Source: Sinonovacula constricta
Taxonomy: Eukaryota; Mollusca; Bivalvia; Cardiida; Solecurtidae
Assembly: GCA_007844125.1 (NCBI GenBank)
Contig: CM017561.1
Coordinates: 32,105,889-32,169,888 of the forward strand
Direction: 5' to 3'
Length of the DNA stretch: 64,000 nucleotides
The position numbers were made by a program, and so were the translations under genes. The stretch's first letter is position 1, and each line of letters begins with the position of its first letter. The notes beneath the pieces were generated by a model. It had not been told where the DNA came from and did not search any database. It was given only the letters and a program-made list of their open reading frames with translations. Shown piece after piece: positions 59,982 to 64,000 of the stretch.

Positions 59982-60940
59982 AGCTCACCTAAGCACAACA
60001 TGCTCAAGGGAAGCATTTGTCGTCCTTCAACATTTTAGCTTGTGAACACACAACAGGCCACAGTTTTTATCCAATCTTCATCAAACTTTGTCAGAATGTT
60101 TGTCTGCATGAAATCTTGGATGAGTTCATTATTGGGTCAAGTGGGGTCAAAAAGCAGGTCACTAGGTCAAATTTTAGAAAAAAACTTGTGAACACACCAG
60201 AGGCCCCATTTATAGCCGAATCTTCACCAAACTTGATCAGAATGTTTTGTCTGGATGAAATCTTGAATGAGTTTATACTGGGTCATGTGGGGTCACAAGT
60301 AGGTCATTAGGTCAAATCTTAGAAAAAGCTTGTGAACACATAAGAGACCACATTTATAGCAACTCTTCACCAAACTTGGTCAGAATATTTGTCTGCATGA
60401 AAACTGGGATGAGTTCATTATTGGGTCACTTAGGGTCAAAAAGTAGGTCACTTGGTCAAATCTTAGAAAAAGCTTGTGAACACACTAGAGCCCAATTTAT
60501 AGCCCAATCTTCACCAAACTTGATCAGATGGTATGCATGAAATCTTGGATGAGTTCATAACTGTGTCACGTGGGGTCAATGAGTAGGTCAGTCGGTCAAA
60601 TCCTAGAAAAAGCTTGTGAACACACTAGAGACCACATTTATAGCCCAAACTTCACCAAACTTGATCAGATTGTTTGTCTGCATGAACTCTTGGATGAGTA
60701 TACTTTCAAGAATGTTTGCCAGTATGAAATCTTACATATGTTTTGAACTGGGTCATGTGGATTCAGTAGGTTACTTGGAAAAATTCTAGAAAATGTTATC
60801 AGCCCATTGGCCACACTTATGGTCCAATCTTCATTAAAGATTTCTTAAGGAAATAACTCTTAATTACTAGATGCCAGATTTGAGCCTGTTTAAAGCCTGT
60901 TTCATCAGGTGAGTGATTAAGGGCCATCATGGCCCTCTTG
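59982..60940 (+). mobile_element. Complete tandem-core element, diverged copy
   Basis: The left end AGCTCACCTAAGCACAACAT with GCTCAAGGGAAGC and the right end TCAGGTGAGTGATTAAGGGC plus ATCATGGCCCTCTTG match 7289-8685. About five core units have GTGAACAC anchors at 60039, 60185, 60329, 60473 and 60613 (spacing 146, 144, 144, 140), each slightly off 145 through small indels. Divergence is higher than in the 7289 copy, hence probably older. Confidence 0.85.
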
Positions 60941-61164
60941 TCTAATATTTGTTAAAATTTGGTTGTTCATAGATTATTGATAGATACACCTTACTTGGTC
61001 CTTGAGGTGCTAGAAATTTGTCCACTTGTCAGCCTGCTGCCTTTGCGGTTAAATTTCCATGAATCTCATATACCCATGAAATATATGTAGTAGTTTACCC
61101 TTAAATAATTTGCAATATTTAATTACAATTTTATGCATAGGTTTAACTTAATAAAACAAGCATC

Positions 61165-61218
61165 TGAAAAGTGCAGATCATAATCAAACAGCCCCCAGCT
61201 GTTCCTACACTATTTGCT
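61165..61218. mobile_element. Hairpin-family repeat, decayed
   Basis: AAAGTGCAGATCATAATCAA and ACAGCCCCC form the left arm; AGCTGTTCCTACACTATTTG forms the right arm. Short loop, several mismatches. Confidence 0.5.
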
Positions 61219-61696
61219 TTAGTCACATAATGTTATGCATAGAAGGATAAGAATTCAGACAAAAATATTTCACAAAGTTTGCTACAAAATCACAGTAAAA
61301 AAGGTTGAAATGGCTGCATAACACTGCAATGATTTTATGTGATATTTTCAATAAGTGCTACAAAATGGCTTCTTTGCTTTAGTATGGTTGAAATGCCTGT
61401 GGAATGCTAGAAGTATATAATGATTGACATCTACCTGGTCTGGAATCTAGCACTGAAGGAGATAACTGACAAAATGTATTGTTTATCATTTGTGCTGCAA
61501 TGCATGTAGCAGTTTGTAGAGGAGTAGTATATGTATAGAGAGTATTATATAGATTATTTGCATAGTGACTTTCATGAGAATCTATACCATACATGTATAA
61601 TATGATTTATTATATGAGCTATCTAGTTGATGATATTAGTTTAGTTAGTGTTAGCCATTAATCGCTGACCTGCCAGTCACAGAGTGATCCCACATA

Positions 61697-61758
61697 AACA
61701 AATAGTGTAGACTTAGTTCAGCCAGCTTTCTGACCTATTCAGGATCAGCACTAATTGC
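61697..61758. mobile_element. Hairpin-family repeat, two arms
   Basis: The left arm AAACAAATAGTGTAGACTTA plus GTTCAGCCAGC and the right arm GACCTATTCAGGATCAGCAC plus TAATTGC are imperfect reverse complements around GCTTTCT. Confidence 0.55.
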
Positions 61759-62380
61759 TACAGAGTCTCTACCAACATTTATTGTAACCCAGTCATGTTA
61801 TTCCTAGCAAACAGCCAATACTACAGGCCACGTTACTTTAACTTATTATAGCTAGCAAATTATAGCTAGCAAATTACTTAGAATTATAGGTTATTTACAA
61901 GTGTGGCTGGCTAGAGTTTTATGCCCCACCCCTCCTTGTCTGATGGCCCAGTCTGCCGCTCAGGTGTGGCACTGAATGTATTTATAGACACAGGTGTGGA
62001 TCACTAAGCCACTAGGTCACACACTCATGCAGTGCACAATACCTTTAGTAATCTGCTCTTGATGGAACTAGCAAATCACAGTACTAGGACCAGAGTTATC
62101 TACCTTAACTAATTAGAGAAATATGTAAGAAGTAAACTGTCTTAGACTAATTATATAAAATGGGGTTTTAAGTCATATACTGCACCATTTGTTATTAGCT
62201 TATACTAATATATAGTTTCTGATATTTGTTAACAACTTAATGTGCTATGAAAGCAAGACTTATTGTTAGAGACTTAACAATGCAGATTCTGATCATACAC
62301 ATACAGTTAATTGTAAAAGCTGGCCTAACTGAATATGCAATAGTTGACTGCTATATATGATGGAATTGATAATGAAGATG
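61759..62380. other. Unique stretch, nothing recognised
   Basis: A tandem pair of ATTATAGCTAGCAA lies near 61845-61875. Otherwise nothing is supported. Confidence 0.45.
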
Positions 62381-62712
62381 TATGTTTGGAAATTTGACAT
62401 GTTTGTTAATTTGTTATACATGTTTGTTAATTTGGTATATATTTTTGGTAATTTGACATTTATGTTTGTTAATTTGACTTCTATGTCCGGTAATTTGGTA
62501 CCGGTATATGTGTTTGGTAATTTGTTATATATGTCCGGTAATTTGTTATATATGTTTGGTAATTTGATTTATATGTTTGGTAATTTGGTATAAATGTTTG
62601 GTAATTTGATTAAAATGTTAGATAATTTGGTATATTTGTTTGGTAATTTGATAAATATGGTTGGTAATTTGATATATTTTTGATAATTCGGTATATATGT
62701 TTGGTATATGTT
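62381..62712 (+). repeat. 21-bp minisatellite, about 15 copies
   Basis: The unit ATGTTTGGTAATTTGTTATA (+T) repeats with variants TTTGTT, TCCGGT and GACATT. The 21-bp period keeps one frame open and gives a 78-codon frame with a 7-residue MFGNLxY period. No other coding evidence exists, so I read this as a repeat. Confidence 0.92.
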
Positions 62713-63111
62713 AATTTCTAGCTAATGTAACTAGATGAGGAAAACTATCCTTTATGTGTCAGGGTAGACTCACAGACACAATTTGTTCTAGCTAGAAATC
62801 TAAAGGATTCTTAACTAACATTGGTTTTGATCTGTCTAGTTGTGATAGTCATATGTTAACTAAAAGGACACAATACCTGATGTACAGTTTTGTCAATACT
62901 CTTTAGCAATATACCCGTTGAAATTTGTATTAATCGTATTTTAAATCTGCATATTGGTGAAGTCCATTAATTAGCATAACTTTGCATTTTGACACCAGCT
63001 TAATTGATGAATAAAGCTTGTGAACATTATCACATTCAATTTAACTCACTTTAAGTGTCCATCATTTCTGCAGTGTAGGATAGATTTTGTTGGATGATAT
63101 TGTCCTCCTGC
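62713..63111. other. Unique stretch, nothing recognised
   Basis: No supported feature. Confidence 0.45.
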
Positions 63112-63172
63112 TTATGGTGTAGATCTAGATCTCCTTGCTGGGAGCTATCTGATCAGGATCTACACTATTTGC
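63112..63172. mobile_element. Hairpin-family repeat, clear foldback
   Basis: The left arm ATGGTGTAGATCTAGATCTC and the right arm CTGATCAGGATCTACACTAT plus TTGC flank CTTGCTGGGAGCTAT. The right arm is the best minus-strand match to consensus in the window. Confidence 0.7.
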
Positions 63173-64000
63173 TGTTCAGTCTCTGTTTAAAAATATGTCA
63201 ACCCTGACATGTAACATATACAATATTAAAGAAAAAAAAAAACACTAGAGAATTTTGCACGAATTTTTAACATAATGTAACAAGCTAAGGCTTAATACAT
63301 GTGATAGGACATTAAATACAGAAGCCACTGGATATTTGTTATTATTACTTATTTAAGTTTTAATTCCTTATATTTTCCATTTTTGAATGCATGTTCTGTA
63401 CTAAGAGATTTTTTTTACTAGTATTTTTATTGAAATGATCTTTAAAGAAACACAGAAATTCGTCTTGTTTTGTTTTTTATCGCATTGATTCACATATCTT
63501 TTAACAGCTTTTGTTACCTTGCTGGCTGGCTTATTATTTCACAGCCAGCCATTTATCAAGAGGAATTGTTAATTCTAATACCAAAGTTAACGGTCGCTTT
63601 CAAGCTACCTGAGTCCTTTTCTTGATTAGATTCCATAATTAATGTTTCCATTGATTTTGTAATTGTATCCATGAATGCAACATATTAAAACTTGTCTGTT
63701 TTAGGTATAACACATATTTAATGCTTCATAAATAAATATGATATAGAGTTGTTTACAGAGGGTGAAATCATTTCGGTCGGTAACCCCTTTAAAGGCATAG
63801 TTCTACAGATTTTAGTCATCTTGAAAAAGTTGACCCTAACAGAACTAACTTGGTGAGGATGAGTAAAATGAGAATTTTAAAATGTTTTTACATGTTATAC
63901 AAATTTATTTATACTTGCCTCTGAAAGCAATGTAACAGATTATTTTCAGTGTAAAATTTAGTGTCTCAATCTTTCAAAATGGGGCACCAGTATTTGCTTG
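63173..64000. other. Unique AT-rich stretch to the window end
   Basis: No gene, RNA or recognised repeat. The closing AATGGGGCACCAGTATTTGC resembles nothing else in the window. Confidence 0.45.

Overview
The window looks like intergenic or intronic DNA from a bivalve mollusc, probably a heterodont clam or mussel-like lineage. This rests on repeat families, not on genes. I recognise from memory, without a search, the element opening AGCTCACCTGAGCAC with a GTGAACAC-type tandem core, the SINE ending in (AAAC)n, and the short hairpin repeat whose core reads GTAGATCCTGATCAG. All are very common in bivalve assemblies. Base composition is AT-rich with few CpGs outside repeats. I could not support a single protein-coding exon, a functional tRNA or rRNA gene, a promoter or a terminator. 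The long open frames I checked are tandem-repeat artefacts, repeat-derived fragments or chance frames.

Layout: 0-5 kb is mostly unique AT-rich DNA with one old MITE copy and SINE-like scraps. 5.35-6.25 kb is a CAT microsatellite split by a SINE with a perfect 11-bp target duplication. 7.1-10.05 kb is a nest: a complete tandem-core element (145-bp units) inserted in an older tandem element, followed by a truncated relative. 10-24 kb is mostly unique, with a MITE, a broken zinc-finger-like reading frame (about 17.9-18.15 kb) and tRNA-like SINE heads. 24.2-31.85 kb is rich in tandem repeats: 34-bp, 59-bp, TGA and a 2.4-kb 29-bp array with a 397-bp higher-order duplication, followed by a decayed purine-rich array. 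33-41 kb has a tRNA-derived SINE, a 50-bp array, a second type of tandem-core element with the same ends as the first, a 1.2-kb eroded minisatellite carrying an old SINE, and a small CCAAT-rich tandem array. 43.4-48.5 kb is a cluster of SINEs and TTAA-ended MITEs, one with a 49-bp internal expansion. 50-64 kb holds two more tandem-core elements, another MITE, several hairpin repeats and a 21-bp array.

With no genes there is no pathway to describe. The biology here is the interaction of mobile elements: nested insertion, shared termini on different interiors (probable cross-mobilisation), tandem arrays growing inside elements, and SINEs landing in simple repeats. Nothing resembles a new defence, biosynthetic or regulatory system. 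The strongest leads are the shared-end element superfamily, the hairpin family (about 15 copies) and the MITE with an internal array. All alignments were by eye; copy ends are approximate unless a target duplication is named.
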